From Amborella trichopoda (Eukaryota; Streptophyta; Magnoliopsida; Amborellales; Amborellaceae), in contig NW_006498435.1 in assembly GCF_000471905.2 (NCBI RefSeq), forward strand, positions 306,904 to 370,903: DNA of 64,000 nucleotides. Direction: 5' to 3'. This document shows positions 33,562-46,248 of this stretch, one piece after another (position 1 is the first letter of the stretch; every line of letters starts with the position of its first letter). The position numbers and the translations under genes were made by a program. The notes under the pieces were generated by a model. That model made no database searches. It was not told where the DNA came from and was given only the letters and a program-made list of their open reading frames with translations.

Positions 33562-34113
33562 GGCAGATGTACCTGAGCGGGCGCCGTAGGCGGGCGCTCA
33601 GGAAAGTCGATTTTGTTTTTTTGTTTTTAAAAATACCCAAAATGGAAAATGGGGTTATTTTGACACTCGAAAAGGTTTAAATAGGCTATGGGGTTATTTT
33701 CAATCCCCAAAGTTAAAAGAAAAATTCCATAAACCTAAATCTCTAAACTATAGTTGTTTCTGAGAATCAAAAGTATTTTTTGTGGTTTCAAGAAGCTTCC
33801 TAAACCTTTCACTTATTATGAAATATGGAGAGTTAGATATTATTACTAATACATATCATATTGGACTTCTAAATTTTGTATGGTTTGAATTTTGAAATTT
33901 TGAACAAGTTTATTCTCAACATGTGATATGTCATATGTTTGTATATAAAAAATATATTACAATATTTTCAAATGTAATAAATTCTAAAATTGACACAATT
34001 ATATGTACATAAACCACATATCTATATAACTTGTACAACATGGCGCCCAAGGGTCTGGGCGCTAGGCTCCAGGCCGGCCGTTTAGGGGCCGCCTAGGGTT
34101 TTTTGAAACCGTG
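33562..34113. mobile_element. hAT-type MITE, partial, at the start of segment B
   Basis: Inverted relative of 12194-12797, ending GAAACCGTG at the RTE junction (34113). The far terminus is missing because the duplication breakpoint falls inside the MITE. Confidence 0.7.
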
Positions 34114-34530
34114 GTGGTCGAAAAAGATATATCTATACGATAAGTGTAGATGAGATGAGAATGTTGAAATGGATGACTAGCAAGACAAGAAAGGATAAAA
34201 TTCGGAATGAATGCATCAAAAGAAATTTAGGGGTGGCTCCAATAGACGATAAGATGAAGGGGAGTAGACTTAGGTGGGATGGCCATATACAGCGTAGGCC
34301 TAATATAACACCAGCTAGGAGGGGTGATTTGGTTCAAGTAGAAGGCTCTCAAAGGGCAAGAGGAAGCCCCCCAAAGGACATATGGATGGAAGTAGTAAGA
34401 AGATATATGGTGACTTATGGTCTGACTAAGAGTATGGCATTTGATAGAGCAGAATAGGGGAACAAGATTCGTGTAGCTGACCCTAAATAGTTAGAATAAA
34501 GCTCAGATGATGATGATGATTAATAAGTAA
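34114..34530 (+). mobile_element. RTE LINE 3' fragment in segment B
   Basis: Plus-strand remnant with MRMLKWMTSKTRKDKIRNE, RLRWDGHIQRRPNITPARRG and EVVRRYMVTYGLTKSMAFD, followed by a GAT-rich tail at 34508-34522. The best-preserved C-terminal tail of the family in this window, but still truncated and interrupted near 34455. Confidence 0.85.
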
Positions 34531-35753
34531 ATCCCCTCCTTTGCATTTATCCTAAAAATTTCATAGTTTTTAGCTTGACTTTCAAAATAATGCCATTTGT
34601 AGCATAACCTTCAACTAAAAGATTGTTCCTAATTTCCAACCAAAACATTATTCCATTACTTGCAAATAAGTAGGCTATTTACTACCACACAAAGCAAAAC
34701 CTTTGATGAAGCCCACCAGACACCCTCTCGTAAAATCTTAAGAAGTCAACTTTGTGATTAAGTCACAAGGTGAATAAAAATGAAATAAGTTTCTGTAAGA
34801 ATGAATTTGTCAATATACAGTCGTAATTCATCCATCAAATCCCCCAACGTACAACCCCATTCTTCTATCTTATGGATATCTCAATCCAAAACAATATATT
34901 AAACGGTGGCCTCATACCTGCCTGTCTTAGCACCTTGAGGCTTAGCCTTAGGTAGATTTTATGGTTTTCTATGGCTAACATCCTATGGAATCTTGATTGA
35001 TTTATTTAGAAAGGGATGTAAACACTCAAAAATTGATTTAACTTGTCCCTTCTGGTATTCGATGGCAAGAAAATGACTAGGGACATTTTTGTCATAAAAA
35101 GAGTATTGTTGATCCTTTTACTAAAAGATAAAGGTAACTATGGAGTGAAACTCTAGGTACTCTATTATTATAAATTCATTTGCCTTTTAATAAAAATTTC
35201 ATAAATGTCCTTGAAATGACAAAAGACCGTTTGTCTTTTAGTGAAAATATCAATAATACCTACTCACTTATCAAAATGCCCTCACTTTACAATCATGAAA
35301 TAAAGAAGGGTAACTAAAGTGGCCATGGTGCCACCTAGGGGCACTTTATGTCGTTTTAAACACCAATCCCTAAAATCATGCAATTTCTTTTTTCTTTTCC
35401 TTGTAGTCCTTTCCTGATGAGTATTTTTTATGCTTCTTTCCAAAATGCAACTTAAGAATATTCAACATTCGTAATCTGTGGAATCCAACAACTCATGAGC
35501 TAACAAAGCCATAAAAAACATATTGAGAAAAAATAATTCTAAAGCTATGATATCATTATCTTGAGGTTAATCATTATTTTGTTTGTGAAAGGATACTTAA
35601 GCTATGATATCAATTGCGGCCACATAGCACGCAATGCGTCATGTGGCCTTGAGCACGTTGCCTCCACCCGCATATGTAGGAATTTGCAACTTGCATGTAC
35701 GTGGCCAATCAATCGCATATGCAGTCACAAGGGGTAATGCAACCACATATTTG

Positions 35754-35798
35754 CCCCTGCTTGTGGGCAAAATTTTTATCCACAAGCAGGGGCAAAGT
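35754..35798. repeat. Strong hairpin, inverted-arm copy
   Basis: TTTGCCCCTGCTTGTGG pairs with CCACAAGCAGGGGCAAA across an AT-rich loop; this is the most perfect of the three copies and may be closest to the ancestral state. Confidence 0.6.
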
Positions 35799-35999
35799 TG
35801 TAAGCCCCCCAAACAAAAAAAAAAAAAATCCTTGAACCATAATTCCATGAATCTAAGGGAGAGGTTCTTGAAGAGCATGATTATGGACCCAATTATATTG
35901 GATGAATCCGAGGGAATGAGTGGATAGTAAATCCACGATCAGACTAGAGGTTCGAGCATGAGGACCTTACTTGATTGGATGTCGAGCAAGCTATCTAGG

Positions 36000-36215
36000 C
36001 TGCAGAAGAAGCAAGGCGTAGCACTAGATCACAAAGAGAGTTAGGTCCACATTAATATCATTTCCAAAGATTGAGGAGGAGAAGGCTAACTCCAAGGAGA
36101 TAGAGGAGGAAGAAGTATATGTGCAGGAGAGTGATGATACTGACAATGACAACTCTTCAACTTGGGGTTTGGATGGGAGTAATACATGTGATGGATCATT
36201 CTATAACTTATCTTA
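36000..36215 (+). pseudogene. Acidic tail of hAT-type BED protein, inverted copy
   Basis: Plus-strand counterpart in segment B. It reads EEEKANSKEIEEEEVYVQES and continues with acidic residues to NTCDGSFYNLSYLRLES. It looks as decayed as its two partners and lies just after the GC-rich hairpin (35755-35800), as in the other copies. Confidence 0.5.
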
Positions 36216-37260
36216 TTTAAGGCTTGAGAGTTGAGAGTCAGCTTATCGACTCATTAATATGTTATGAACTTTTAGTCTTTAACGTTCGAAAGTTATGTTT
36301 AAGTTGTGGTCATGTACTTGTGATTGTGAAGTATTTTTGGCCTTTAGATGTTATATTAAGTTGTTAACTATCATTAATATTAGGATGGAAAGGATTACTT
36401 TTACGTGCAAGACAACAAACTCTATTACTCTTTATCAGGCTGTCAGGCTATCAGGTGACTCGGATAATTGACGTATTAGATAGAAGTAGTAAATTAAAAT
36501 TTCTACTGTCACAAATGTTATGCGTTTGTGTTTTTCTATGCATTCTTATATTTTTATAGTTTCTAAATTGTTTTTAATTTATTGACGCATGTGATGCACC
36601 TACCACGAGACCACATCAAGCCGCATCTCGCATCAAACCTCGATTGTATCGAATCCACATCTCACATTTGATAACATAAGTTCTTAAACTCTGTATTATC
36701 TCTTGTTTGTTTGGACTAAAAATGCAATTTTGTTCAAATTGATAATGAAAAACAGATTGCCACTTGCAATTAATGAGCCTCTAGACAATATGAAGTTGAA
36801 CATTCCTTTGGTAGATGAGGCCCTAGACTTTGTAATATTCTTTGAAATATTCCTTTTTTTTTTTTCTTTTGGTGATAAGTTACTTGTAAATGGTAGTATA
36901 TAGTAGTATATGGTATTATATGTCATGGTAGATAGGAGCATTTTTTATTACCCATGATTCATGAATAAATAAATTCCACAATTTTTGCACTAACATAATT
37001 TATTACATTTGAACTTGTTTATATGTAGTGATCTAACATTAACAAAGTGGTATTCCATTATAAATGACTTTGTCCCTTGGTATAATTGCGTGAACAAGAA
37101 ATTAAACAATTAATTTTCTCTTCAATTAGCACAAAATAATTAATATTGTCAAAAAAAATGAAAAAGTGAAGGCATAATAGAACACATCCCTAATAAGTTA
37201 AATAATTTCACAAAGGAAGACAAATCAAATCAAAAAATAAATATTACAACAAAGACATAC

Positions 37261-37727
37261 CTCAACCTTAGTCCTCCATTGAACTCATCAATCACATTTG
37301 CAAACCCATTTTTACTATGAAGCCGAGACTCCAACTCCGATCACTTGCTATCCTCTTGCAATCATCATCGAAGCTCGACAATGTGTCCCCAAATGAATGG
37401 AACACTCAATGGCTTCCTCAGCACGAGATCATCTAACGTCTTTTTTTTTTTAACGGGAGACCATCTAACGTCCTCATTATCCACATTCCCTTCAATATCA
37501 ATGATCGTATCACACCCCATGTCCTTGTTCATTTTATCTTGATCTGAGGTGTCATTGATACTCAAATTGAATTCCCTTGATTGGTTTGTGCATTGTAAAT
37601 TTTCCTCATATGGTATTTTAGGTATAACATAATTTAGAATTTTACAAGCCTTTGCTCCCGCTAAACCAATCGAGTTTTTGACCATGCTTTCTTGCTCTAC
37701 ACCGGTTATCATTTGAGTAGGAGACAT
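37261..37727 (-). pseudogene. Inverted, broken copy of host gene exon 1
   Basis: The minus strand reads MSPTQMITGVEQESMVKNS, then INDTSDQDKMNKDMGCDTII, closely matching exon 1 at 6405-6841. The ATG and the GTATGT donor are both retained. A 16-nt insertion with an A-run, flanked by a duplicated 16-mer (37425-37472), shifts the reading frame in the middle. No copies of exons 2-5 follow on the minus strand, and the upstream part is separated by a Copia fossil. This is a duplicated-segment pseudogene, not a processed one, because intronic and upstream sequence is copied with it. Confidence 0.85.
37425..37472 (-). mobile_element. 16-nt insertion with A-tail and 16-bp target duplication
   Basis: The plus strand shows GAGATCATCTAACGTC, then eleven T plus AACGG, then GAGACCATCTAACGTC. 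The parent exon has only one copy of the 16-mer. On the minus strand the insert is CCGTT followed by eleven A. A tiny A-tailed insert flanked by a 15/16 matching duplication looks like an extremely short LINE-machinery insertion; template slippage at repair is the alternative. Confidence 0.6.
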
Positions 37728-37775
37728 ATGGAGAAGGTAAAAACTATAGGTGTTTCATAAAGGAAAGGTTAATAG

Positions 37776-40700
37776 TGTTATAATTTTGAATCCTCTCGAG
37801 AAATCTTTATATATTGATTAATTGATCAAGAATATATAAAGTCTCGTATAAATATATGGCTAATCAGTTATTGATAATGACTAACTAAATCTAGTCTTAT
37901 CAAGAGAGATATCTACATTAAATACAAAATGTATTAAAATTAAAATGAAAAACTATCATCAACTATCTTCAACTATCTCTACACTTTCCTGAAACTGAGG
38001 TTGGTTGAACATCATCAGTTTGTCAACGAGATTGTCATGGCGAACACGAATCATTGCCTTGGTAAAGATATCTGCAAGTTATTGTTGGGAGGTAACATGT
38101 AGGAATGTAACTTCTCCAACCAGAAATTTTTTACAAATGAAATGACAATCAACTTTTATATGCTTTGCGCAGTCATGAAACGCTGGATATGATGCAATAC
38201 GTACGACACTCATATTATCAGCATACAATAATATAGGAGTTCGATGAAGAATGTAAAAGGTCTCTCAATAAAGTAATTTCACTACAAGCTGAGGACATTG
38301 CTCGATATTCGAGTTCTACAGAAGATTTAGATACAGTTTGTTGTTTCCTACATTTCCATGATATGAGAGAATCTCCAAGAAAAATACACCACCCATTGAT
38401 TGAGCGTCTAGTATCGGAGCATCTTGCCCAATTCGCATCAGCATAGACTCGTAACTAGAGAGAAGAGTTAAAAGAGAATAATAGACCTCTATGGTATGTA
38501 CCCCGTAGATAACGAATGATACGATGGACACCTGAGAGGTGGATGTGACGAGGATCAACAATAAATTGGCTAACGAATTGTACTGCATGAGATATATCTA
38601 AACAAGTCATAGTTATATAAAGTAGACTCCCAACCAGTTGTCTATAAAGAGTGAGATCCGAAAGTTTGTCTCCATCATTCTTTCTATATTTTACATTCAC
38701 CTCTATTGGTATATTCACTCGTTCATCTTCAGATAAGTTGCCCAGTTTGATCGAGTTTCAGTGTACTTTTTCTGGTTAACTATGTATCCATTAGGGAAAT
38801 AATGAATCTTCAGCCCAAGAAAATAAGTCAAAGGAACCCAATCTTTCATTTTGAATGAGTGATTCAGAAGCTCTTTTAAGTGTCTGATATTATCAAGGTT
38901 ATCTCTAGTGATGATAATATCATCAACATATAGGAGAAGAATTTGTTATTCCTGAAGAACAATGATGAGTAAATAACGAATAGTCATGAGCACTTTGTTT
39001 CAACCTAGCATTAAGAATGTCTTGTCGAAATCGTTCAAATCAAGCCCTTGGAGCTTGTTTTAAACCATACAATGATTTTTTTAAATGACATACCATAGAT
39101 TTATCATTGCAATAACCAGGAGGATGTCGCATATATACTGTCTCTTTCAAATATCCATGGAGAAATGTATTTTTTACATCCATCTGAGATATAGAGTCTA
39201 CTGACGAATAACTGAAAGGGAAATTACAGTTCGTACAGTAGTCATTTTAGCAACAGGAGCAAATGTTTCATCATAGTGTATGCCATACTCCTGTTTTGTA
39301 ACCTTGAGCAACCATCAGATTTAAACTTCACAAAAAAGACTCATTTACTTCCAATAATAGATGTGTGAGAAGGACGCGGTACAAGATCCCAAGGGTTATT
39401 TTCCAACAAGGCACTAATTTCTACATCCATTGCCTCTTTCGAACTGGCATAGTCAAGGTTTGCTGGTAGGATAAAGGAATATCTACTGAATTTAAATGAG
39501 CAAATAATGATCTGGGGAGTAAACAGTGGTCTAGGTATTTAGAAAGAACCTCAATAGTATCAAGAGAAGCAAACAAAGCTCTTGGTTATAGAGAAAAGTC
39601 AAAATCATCTAGGGAGAAGCTATATCGATCAAGTGGGTGAGATCCACGTAAAGAACGTCGTAATTGAGTAGCGCTATCAATAGAATTAGGAAAAGAATCA
39701 CTTACAGGTAGCGAAGATGTTTGACCTTGCTCTGGTTGGTGAGATGGAGTAGGCGTGGACTGGTTTTGTTGGCCTTGCTGTTGAGGTGCTAAAAGGTGTG
39801 ATGGTTTATCAGTAGAGAAATCTAGAAAGAAAGGAGCAGAAGACCCTAATGATTTTGCAATTGAAGAATACTAAAAGATGTTTTTCAAAAAGACAACATT
39901 GCGAGAGATACGTATACGACGAGTCGTTGGATCATAACATATAAACCCCTTTTGATAGGGACAATAACCTACAAAAACACAAGTGATTACTTAAACATAA
40001 AATTTTGCTCTTTCATATTGAGGAAGATGAGCGAAACATACACACCCAAAAGCATGTAAGAGAGAATAATTTGGATGAACATAAAATAATGAATAATATG
40101 GAGATTGTTTGTGCAAAAACAAGGATGGGAGGTGATTTATGATATAAACAGCTGTTGATGCAGCTTTAACCCAAAAATTATGAGGCATACGAGAGTCATG
40201 CATAAGGGTCCTCACTACTTATAAGATATGTCAGTTTTTCCTTCCAGCTATGCTATTTTTTTTTGGAGTATATGAACAAGTCTTTTGTGATTGAATACCC
40301 TGTGTTTTCAAAAAGTCTTGAATCCCCAGTGGAGTCGCCAATCGGGATAGTTTTTCTCATCAAGTTTTATAGCCAGAACATCTCTTTTTTCAGAAGCCAT
40401 GTGCAAATTGTATTAGAACTCACAGATGTGATCAAGAGTTTTAATATAATATGGTCCTCAAGAGTTTTGAGGTAATATAGTCCCTATGGACCACCTCTTT
40501 CCCCCTCCTTTTTTATTTTTTTTTCCAAACAGCAATGTCTAAGAGAAATCACAATTCTGCCACAAGGCCTTCTAAGAGATAAGCAACAAGTAAAAAGAAG
40601 AAAATGAGTAAAAAATAGAGAGGTGAATTCAAGGTATTTCTCTCGTAATGGCATATGCTTCAAAGATTAGGGTTTTAAGGGCAGGCTTGACCAAAGACAT

Positions 40701-41284
40701 TCGTCCAACAGAAAGTAGCTCTTCTCAATATTATGGTCTTTCTCGTTCAGACAATTGCAGTGGTGGCCCATGGAACATCAGAAGACCGACTAGGAAAACT
40801 TATAAAGGTGCTAGAACCTCTCAACTGTAGTAGCAACAATTGCGGCAGAATAGTCAGAAGAGGAAGAAGCCTTCTGAGTCTAGAATGGTGCTGGCAACAC
40901 AACTAGTCATGCAAAAACCTCGTGGGTGCTGGCCATCACCAGTAGAATCCAGAAAGAAAGGAAATTAGGGCTTCGGAACGAACACATCAACAAGAATCAG
41001 TGGTTTTGGGATCCTCAGCTGTTTCCCCGCAAAAATCAAGCGTTGCTGGTCCGAAGAAAGATCTCGCTCTGATACCATGCTAAAATTCTGAATCCTCTAG
41101 AGAAATCTTTGTATATGGATTAATTGATCAAGAATATACAAAGTCCCGTATAAATATACGGCTAATCAGTTATTGATAATGACTAACTAATCTAGTCTTA
41201 CCAAGAGAGATATTTTCATCTAATACAAGATAAATTAAAATTAAAATGAAAAACTATCGTTAACCATCTTCAACTATCTCTACA
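37776..41284 (-). mobile_element. Copia LTR retrotransposon fossil
   Basis: LTRs 37776-37983 and 41078-41284 (208 and 207 bp, TG...CA), about 90% alike by eye. Primer-binding site TGGTATCAGAGC (minus strand) at 41066-41077. Target duplications AATAG/AAGAG at 37771-37775 and 41285-41289 lie exactly where segment A is continuous. The minus strand carries integrase-like (39991-40215), reverse-transcriptase and late polymerase parts (38455-38718 and around 38900). Gag and protease are not seen. It is broken in many places (well over five). About 10% LTR divergence suggests an age of some millions of years, rate-dependent. Confidence 0.88.
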
Positions 41285-41995
41285 AAGAGTACATGGGCTC
41301 CGTTCCCTCTCTATACCAGCTATCATGAGAAACAAATTACCCAAATTTCCGTTATGATTCCTTAATTGTTTTCAATGTTTTACATAGCATGTCAATTCCA
41401 ACACTATTATAAAAAAAAAAAAAAAATCCAACACTTGTAAAACAAGTAATGAGATGCATGCTTCCACTTTTCAGTGCCTGTAATGACATAATGAAGATGA
41501 TATTAGCAAGGGGTATCACTTCGTGCATGACAAAACTATGTCCGAAATATAATAATTGGTCTAAAAAACACATCATCCTAAAAAAAGCAACTAAAAACAT
41601 TTTCAAAAAAGTTTTTAGGAATAAGTTTCATTTAAAAATTCTATTTTTTCAATAAATACTTTGTGTGGAAATTCAAAGAAGTTCGTATAACGATCCAAAC
41701 ACGTCTTCATACAAAGCATAAGACCATATGCACCTCAAGCTATGATAAAAAAACCTTAATTTCAGCTATTCTGCTTATCAATACTATCATAACCATTATA
41801 AGAAATATTAAAGAAGCCGTAATAAAAAAAGCCATACTCCATCTTGCTGAAATGGGAAGAAACCAAGCACGAAGACGATAGCAAATGAATATGCATTGCA
41901 ATTCTCAATTTACTATTAAGGAAGAAAGAGGCATAACATTGAGATCCATAAAAAGAAGTACGAATCATTTTCAAGTTCTACAAGACTACCAAGTA

Positions 41996-42660
41996 ATAGG
42001 AGTAGAGACGAGGAAGTAGTTAAGATTGAACGTAATGAAGTATAAAAAGACTGCACTTTCAATATCTTGAGTTGATAATCCACGAAAATTGAGCTATTGA
42101 AGAAGATGTCGCACACAAAATTAGAGCTAAGCGAGCGAAGTGGAGACGTGCAACTGGAATTTTATATGATCGTCGCATACCAATGAGGCTGAAGGGCAAG
42201 TTTTATAGGACAACGATGAGACCGACTTTGCTCTATGGGGCAGAATGTTGGGCAGATAAAAAACAATAGACTCATAGAATTAGTGTAATAGAGATGAGGA
42301 TGTTAAGATAGATGAGTGGCTAGACAAGATGGGATAGAATTTGAAATGAATATATTCAAGAGAATTTAGGCGTAACACCAATTGACGATAAAATCAGAGA
42401 GAGTAGATTTAGGCGGTTTGGCAATGTGAGACGTCGACCAAGTACAACATTTGTTAGGAGATGCGAGTTAGTTCAAGTGGAAGGACTGAAAAGGACAAGA
42501 GGTAAGCACAAAATGACATCGTTGCATATAGTTCGAAAAGATATGGGGACTATGACCTCACTGATAATATGACTTTTAATAAAGTCGAATGAAGAACTAG
42601 GATTCATGTACCCGACCGCAATTAATTAGGAAAAAGCTAAAATGGTGATAATGATGATGG
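41996..42660 (+). mobile_element. RTE LINE fragment in segment B
   Basis: Inverted counterpart of 4962-5626. The plus strand still shows LLYGAECWADKKQ-like and RRPSTTFVRRCELVQVEG-like remnants with more damage than segment A. The GAT-rich tail is at 42640-42662. Confidence 0.78.
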
Positions 42661-43544
42661 TAATATTACCAAATACTTAGTCAAATAGTTTGTACTAATA
42701 TAGATGAATTTAATCTTCCTCTTTTATAATTTTATTTTTCTTGTATTAAGTGCTTAGATGTACAAGAAAAGACACAAACTATTGCTATTCCTCACTAGAA
42801 TGAAAAAAACAGCATTCAGTGGTAAGTTTCGAAGCTTTGTACAATCAATAGTGCCTGAAAGAAGAAACTCTAGAACATGATGTGAAAGGAGTAAACCCTA
42901 AGAATGGAGAGAAACTCATGCAGAAAAGCCTAAGCAAAAGAAAGGTTCTATGTGGGGGCATGTGAAGGTAGCTAGGCTTGAGGAGAGTGATTGGGGCTAG
43001 AAGTGACAAGATAAGCGCACAGCTAAATATGAGAGAAACAGAGATAGAGAGATAGTGAGAGGAGAGTATTTTTTGGCTAAATTGAGAGATGTTATTATGT
43101 CACAAAAGCCCCAATGATAAAGGATTTGGGGTAGCATCAGTTGGGTCTGAGGAGAGAGAAACAAAGGTGAAACCCAAAGCAAATGAGTGATAGAGATACC
43201 TGACAGGAAGGACAACAGTGATGAACGAGATGAGAGTTAGAGAGAGAGCTATCTGACTTCATATCAATGTGTGTGTGTGAGAGAGAGAGAGGTTAACTGA
43301 AATTTTATTTTAGTTTTGGGCTACATATAGTCCATGTTTGGATGAGAACTGAATATATAATAGATATAATATTGTGATAGACATTAGTGTATTCTACATA
43401 GACGTAGGTCTACTAGTTTCTTGGCTGAAACCATTAAATACATAAGCTTAATGTTGTTTTATGTTGGACTGAGGCCTTCACAAGTATAAGAGGTGTTGTT
43501 TGGCGGAAGCCATCATAGATTTTGTTAAACATAATATATAAGAA

Positions 43545-43602
43545 CTAACAAATAGTTTTAGTTTTCCAAATAGTTGGAATAAGCCTCTGACGATGATGAT
43601 AA
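43545..43602 (+). mobile_element. Tiny RTE LINE tail insertion
   Basis: The insert ends CCAAATAGTTGGAATAAGCC, then a GACGATGATGATAAT tail, flanked by ATATAAGAA-type repeats (about 43533-43541 and 43600-43609). Counterpart in segment A at about 4085-4120. Insertion therefore precedes the duplication. Confidence 0.6.
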
Positions 43603-44036
43603 TATAAGAAATACTAAAGATAAGTACTTCTAGTAAAAAAAAAAAAAAAAGAACTTTTCATAAAAATCCTATATATTTTGTGAAATTGTTAAATAGCCTC
43701 ATCTTTTTTTATTCTTTTTTCTCAAGTCCCTTGTATCATCAGATTTTACTTTTTCTAGAATAACTCCTTGGCACTTAAGTATCCAACCTAAAATTTTTCA
43801 ATCTTGCGACATTATTTTTTCAGGTGTACGAGAGGTGAAATTAGGAACTTTTTTTATTGAAGTTAATCTATAGGTTGAAGAGGTTATATCTCTAAAGATT
43901 TTGAATCCTAAAATTTACGCTAGGTGGAGTTTTACCTAAAGGAGTAAATAGACACTTGCTTCTAGTTATCAAACAGGCCCTTAGAAAGAAAGAACCTAAA
44001 TGGAGAGAGAGACGCGGAACAAAGCATTTCACAATA

Positions 44037-44221
44037 TAGGGGTGGCAATTTTTTAATTGATCCAATTGGGTCTGGGTATGGGTTTACATATTGGATCCGG
44101 TGAGTCAGGTCTGGGTCCAAATATTGGATCCGGTGAGTCAGGTCTAGGTCCAAATCTTGGACTTGACCCCTACGACAATGCTATTGTACCCGGACCCGAA
44201 CCTGACCCGTTACCACCCCTA
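44037..44221. mobile_element. hAT-like MITE (GGGGTGGCAA family), third copy
   Basis: TAGGGGTGGCAATT to CCGTTACCACCCCTA, 185 bp, with tandem GGATCCGGTGAGTCAGGTCT units inside (about 44093-44150). Flanks TCACAATA (44029-44036) and CCACAATG (44222-44229) match at six of eight positions, consistent with an old hAT target duplication. Confidence 0.7.
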
Positions 44222-45626
44222 CCACAATGCTGTCTCTCGTAGGTCTAGAAATGTCTCTCGTAGGTCTAGAAAGGGAGAGATGAGAAAAAGGGAGTGGTTT
44301 TTCGAAAAGAAATGATAGAAAAAAGCAAGAGATAAGGAAACCTAGGGATTGCATCACTTTGTATTAATGAATAAAAAGACCAAATATCTGAGTGACTGAA
44401 CGCTGGAATTTACACCGAGAATTGCTTGCATTAAAGCACGGTAAACTACAGATTGCTCAACTTTCCTTCTCGGCTCTAAGGGGCTATTCCAACCAATACA
44501 ATTAGATCGCTTTTATGAAGGCTGATATATATATCTTGTCAAAGTTAAAACTAGGGGCTATTCCAACCAATATAATTAGTTAGCTTTTATGATGGCTGAT
44601 ATATATATCTTGTCAACTTCACTTTTTAACTAAAAGTTTTAAAAAGCACCTACTAAGAGGTCTTGTAGAAAGGAACAGGCCTTGAGCCTTATTTGCTGTA
44701 CAAGTATCACTGGGGCATGTGTTAACTGATCTGTACCATCTCTCTTTCTAGTCGCCTTATTTTTGCTTGCCTTGGGGTCCATTAAGAGCTTCTATCAAAA
44801 TTTAGTTTCACAATCATTCTCAATAAAGGTTGACATTGCGTACAATGTATCCCTTTTGCACTTTCAATGGTCAACCTCCCTACAATTTAATATGAGAAAC
44901 AAGCAATCTGAGACATCGCATACAACGTATCCCTTTTGCACTTCCAAATGGCCGACCTCCCTACAATTTGAAATGAGAAACAAGTAATCGGTCGTCTCCG
45001 TGTTTGCCTTGTACATGAGACATACACTAGTTAAGACAAAACCTCTTCTTCTTGATTCCTTACCATCAATTACTTTCCAAGCCCTAATAGCCTGGGAAAA
45101 GACTAGGTTTTGAAAGGTTGGAAAGTTTCCAATCTTTCTGGACTGTGGGGTTCACCTACGGGGTTGCCCATGATCAGGCAATCTGTTATAAGGAGCTTAC
45201 CATAAACTCACCACTTGGGGTGAGATTCTTTCTCGGGTATCATGTGCGTCTAATAATTGGTATAACTCATGGACTTTTTTCAAGTAGACATCAATGCATG
45301 TTTCTTGCATGCTAGTATTATTTCATATAAAAATTACCAAAAATGATTCAATATCAGAACTGGGCATTTGTACCCAGAAAGAAACTTAGGTAACCATGCA
45401 CATAACGGCCACAGACTCTATGATGGTGCTGGACAAAGTCTTGAACTTTTCAAAAAATTGCATAATTAAATTCACATGACTTTACATGTGATAACATCTT
45501 TGGTACTTCGTTATAAAGATAATTTTCAATTTGATTTTCAAATGTATGCATCTAAAGTTTACTACAAACTTAGGTGGTACATTTGAAGATTTCAGGTGTT
45601 CGAAATTTTTTTCAATTTATCATGTA
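44222..45626. other. Intergenic stretch with local duplications
   Basis: No gene recognised. It contains a 22-bp tandem pair TGTCTCTCGTAGGTCTAGAA (44231-44274), a ~72-bp direct repeat at 44479-44622 (GGGGCTATTCCAACCAATA) and a ~80-bp direct repeat at 44838-44990 (CCCTTTTGCACTT). Confidence 0.6.
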
Positions 45627-45785
45627 TTAAAGGAAGACTCAAAAGAACATGGATGGAAATAATAAAGAGGACTTATAGTGACTTATGGTCTCACTGAGTG
45701 TATGACCCTTGATAAAGCAAAATGAAAGTGCATAATTCGGTAGCCGATCCCAAATAATTGGGATAAGTCTCGAATGATGACAGTG
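45627..45785 (+). mobile_element. RTE LINE 3' remnant
   Basis: Plus-strand words CATGGATGGAAATAATAAAG, TGACTTATGGTCTCACTGAG and CAAATAATTGGGATAAGTC are the conserved family tail, with a short GATGACAGTGAT end. Decayed. Confidence 0.7.
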
Positions 45786-46248
45786 ATTGGGACTATGTTG
45801 ACCAAGCCTAAGGATAAGGTTCATTGATGGATGTGAAGCCTCCATGCAAACAAACATAGAACTGCATTTCAAGTTCTCTTTCTCTACTTTCATTTTCTCT
45901 CTGCTCTGATTCAAATGTCTTAACATTATCGCTAACATTTGAATAACATTTCAAAAATAATCCAATTCTTCAAAACCCAAGCTGTAAGCTGCTACATGAT
46001 AGAGAAACTGAAAGCCTACAAGGACTCCAGGAAACAAAATTATTTTTCAAAAACATGGACCCCATCTTTCTCTGTGGAAGTCACTGAAAGACATATTACT
46101 TTGTTACAAAGAACACCAAGAGAACAGAGATTCCCGCTTGTTCTATGTTCCATCTTCTCTCACACAGAAAATTAATGAAAATATTACAAAATTGGATATG
46201 CAAAGACCAGGACTTTCAATGCTCTTTGCTTTTTAATATCTTTCTTCA
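45786..46248. other. Region after the Tim22-like stop codon
   Basis: Probably 3' untranslated and flanking sequence of the minus-strand Tim22-like gene. No other coding evidence. Confidence 0.4.

Larger units (their letters stand above)
33562..43830 (-). repeat. Inverted duplication, segment B
   Basis: Reverse-oriented copy of 3915-12797. It begins inside the hAT-type MITE (the GCGGGCGC-rich stretch at 33575-33600) and ends near 43830 where similarity to 3915 stops. It carries the exon-1 pseudogene, one copy of the unit that is doubled in segment A, two RTE LINE pieces and a later Copia insertion (37776-41284). The two arms are 20.8 kb apart, with exons 2-5 of the host gene between them. Confidence 0.85.
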
